Part shown: positions 63,095 to 64,000 of the stretch, in pieces
Numbering within the stretch: position 1 is the stretch's first letter
Layout: each line of letters begins with the position of its first letter
Origin: Microvirga sp.
Lineage (GTDB): Bacteria; Pseudomonadota; Alphaproteobacteria; Rhizobiales; Beijerinckiaceae
Assembly: GCF_014699075.1 (NCBI RefSeq)
Contig: NZ_JACXAB010000008.1
Span: 1 to 64,000 of the forward strand
Direction of reading: 5' to 3'
Length of the DNA stretch: 64,000 nt
The notes under the pieces: model-generated
What the model was told of the DNA's origin: nothing
What the model saw: the letters and a program-made list of their open reading frames with translations, nothing else
Database searches by the model: none
Program-made: the position numbers and the translations under genes

Positions 63095-64000
63095 ATGCAG
63101 CATCGTCTCGCGACCCTGCCGGACTTCCTTGCCAATGGCGGCACCATGGGCGAGCGCGTCCGCCAGTACGACTGGTCGTCAACTCCGGTCGGCGCCATCG
63201 AGACTTGGCCGCACTCCCTGCGCACGGCCGTGAGCATGATGCTCCATTCGAAGTTTCCGACCTTCATGGTCTGGGGGCCGGAGCTGACCGCGTTCTATAA
63301 CGATGCCTACAGGCCCATGCTGGGCACCAAGCCCGAGGCCCTGGGCCGGCCTTTTCGGGAGATCTGGTCGGAAGCCTGGAACGTGATGGGGCCGATTGCG
63401 GAACAGGCCCTCGCCGGCGAGGCCAGCTATTTTGAGGACCTGCCGATTACCCTTGGGCGGAAAGGGTATCCGGAGCAGACATGGTGGACCTTCTCGTACA
63501 GCCCCGTCCATGACGAGAACGGCGATGTGGCCGGCGTTCTCTGCATCGTGCATGAAACGACCTCGAAGGTGCTCGGCGAACAGCGCCTCAACTTCCTCGT
63601 CCGGCTGAGCGACCGCCTGCGTGGGCTCCACGACCCCATCGAGGTGATCACGGCCGCTCAGGAGATGCTGGGTGCCCATCTCGCAACCAGCCGTGTCGGC
63701 TATGGAGAGGTCGAGGAGACGGCCCGCTATTTCACCACGGAACGCAATTGGACCGACGGTACCGTCGCGCATCGCGCCGGAACCCACGATCTTGCAGCCT
63801 TCGGTCCCGAGATCCATGGCGCCCTCAAGCGAGGGGAGACGCTTGCGATCCATGACGTGTCAGTCGATCCGCGCACCAATTCGCCGGAACATCAGGCAGC
63901 GTTCGCATACCTGGAAACATCCGCGGCCGTCACCGTGAGCCTGGTCAAGCAGGGACGCATGGTGGCGGCCCTCTACGTCCACAACAGAACCCCTCGCCTC
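63095..64000 (+). CDS. PAS/GAF-domain signalling protein, probable histidine kinase (partial)
   Basis: The frame is open from ATG 63095 to the last base, 302 codons, and continues outside the window. Residues about 18-155 form a PAS domain (YDWSSTPVGAIETWPHSLRT, PTFMVWGPELTAFYNDAYRP, WWTFSYSPVHDENGDVAGVL); from about residue 160 a GAF domain begins (LNFLVRLSDRLRGLHDP ... AAVTVSLVKQGRMVAALYVH). This order is typical of HWE/HisKA2-type sensor kinases of Rhizobiales, but the kinase domain is not visible. A GTG three bases earlier is also possible. Confidence 0.82.
   Translation, partial: MQHRLATLPDFLANGGTMGERVRQYDWSSTPVGAIETWPHSLRTAVSMMLHSKFPTFMVWGPELTAFYNDAYRPMLGTKPEALGRPFREIWSEAWNVMGPIAEQALAGEASYFEDLPITLGRKGYPEQTWWTFSYSPVHDENGDVAGVLCIVHETTSKVLGEQRLNFLVRLSDRLRGLHDPIEVITAAQEMLGAHLATSRVGYGEVEETARYFTTERNWTDGTVAHRAGTHDLAAFGPEIHGALKRGETLAIHDVSVDPRTNSPEHQAAFAYLETSAAVTVSLVKQGRMVAALYVHNRTPRL

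Overview
The window is 64 kb of high-GC chromosomal DNA, nearly all of it vertically inherited housekeeping sequence. The organism is an alphaproteobacterium of the order Hyphomicrobiales (Rhizobiales), most likely a Methylobacteriaceae/Microvirga-type bacterium. This rests on gene order and family content: pyrB-pyrX-plsY-dprA next to topA-rnr-DUF983-NUDIX-rpmG, guaB-MAPEG-rsmB-guaA, divK / DUF3572 / dinB, EipB (DUF1849), RidA-GDPD-DUF482, general-stress (EcfG-type) promoters, and several families of dispersed palindromic repeats. The genus is an inference; no rRNA or tRNA gene was seen.

Layout. 0-1.45 kb: an AT-rich island edge with a broken gene whose C-terminal part is a PD-(D/E)xK nuclease domain. 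1.7-10.3 kb: methyltransferase and SARP-like regulator (divergent), MocR regulator and EamA exporter (divergent), a TPR membrane protein with Der GTPase, and an NnrU-like protein. 10.5-13.2 kb: two TRAP transporter membrane subunits. 13.6-21.4 kb: a minus-strand guanine-nucleotide and RNA-methylation block (guaB, MAPEG, rsmB-like, guaA, rpiB, ArsC-like) with an RTX protein gene lying between guaA and the rsmB-like gene. 21.6-28.6 kb: MFS exporter, Tat-exported hydrolase, GIY-YIG protein, sugar 1-dehydrogenase, rlmE-ppx, aminotransferase. 28.7-32 kb: efp facing its modification enzymes epmA-epmB, then arfB. 32-48 kb: AEC transporter, dprA-plsY-pyrX-pyrB, topA-mgtC-like, parE, rnr, DUF983, NUDIX, rpmG. 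48-54 kb: small envelope and stress genes with EcfG-type promoters. 54-64 kb: adenine deaminase, a candidate small RNA, divK, DUF3572, dinB, eipB, ridA-gdpD-DUF482, an FMN reductase, and the start of a PAS/GAF signalling protein cut by the window end.

How parts work together. EF-P with EpmA and EpmB forms a complete lysylation module (the hydroxylase EpmC is not in this window). PyrB sits with a dihydroorotase-like partner that lacks the HxH metal motif, as in ATCase complexes that need an inactive partner. GuaB and GuaA make GMP from IMP. Three exact EcfG-type promoter matches and one near match precede small membrane or redox genes, which points to a general-stress regulon pocket at 49.5-53.9 kb plus a satellite gene at 41.5 kb.

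The most notable unexplained items are: (1) a minus-strand transcription unit at about 56.14-56.31 kb with a 21-bp hairpin exposing a CCTCCT loop and ending in a GNRA-loop terminator, i.e. a candidate anti-Shine-Dalgarno small RNA; (2) the nuclease gene at the left edge, broken by an in-frame stop; (3) palindromic repeat families that are nested inside each other; (4) the EcfG-type promoter cluster. No CRISPR array, insertion sequence, prophage or complete defence system was found.
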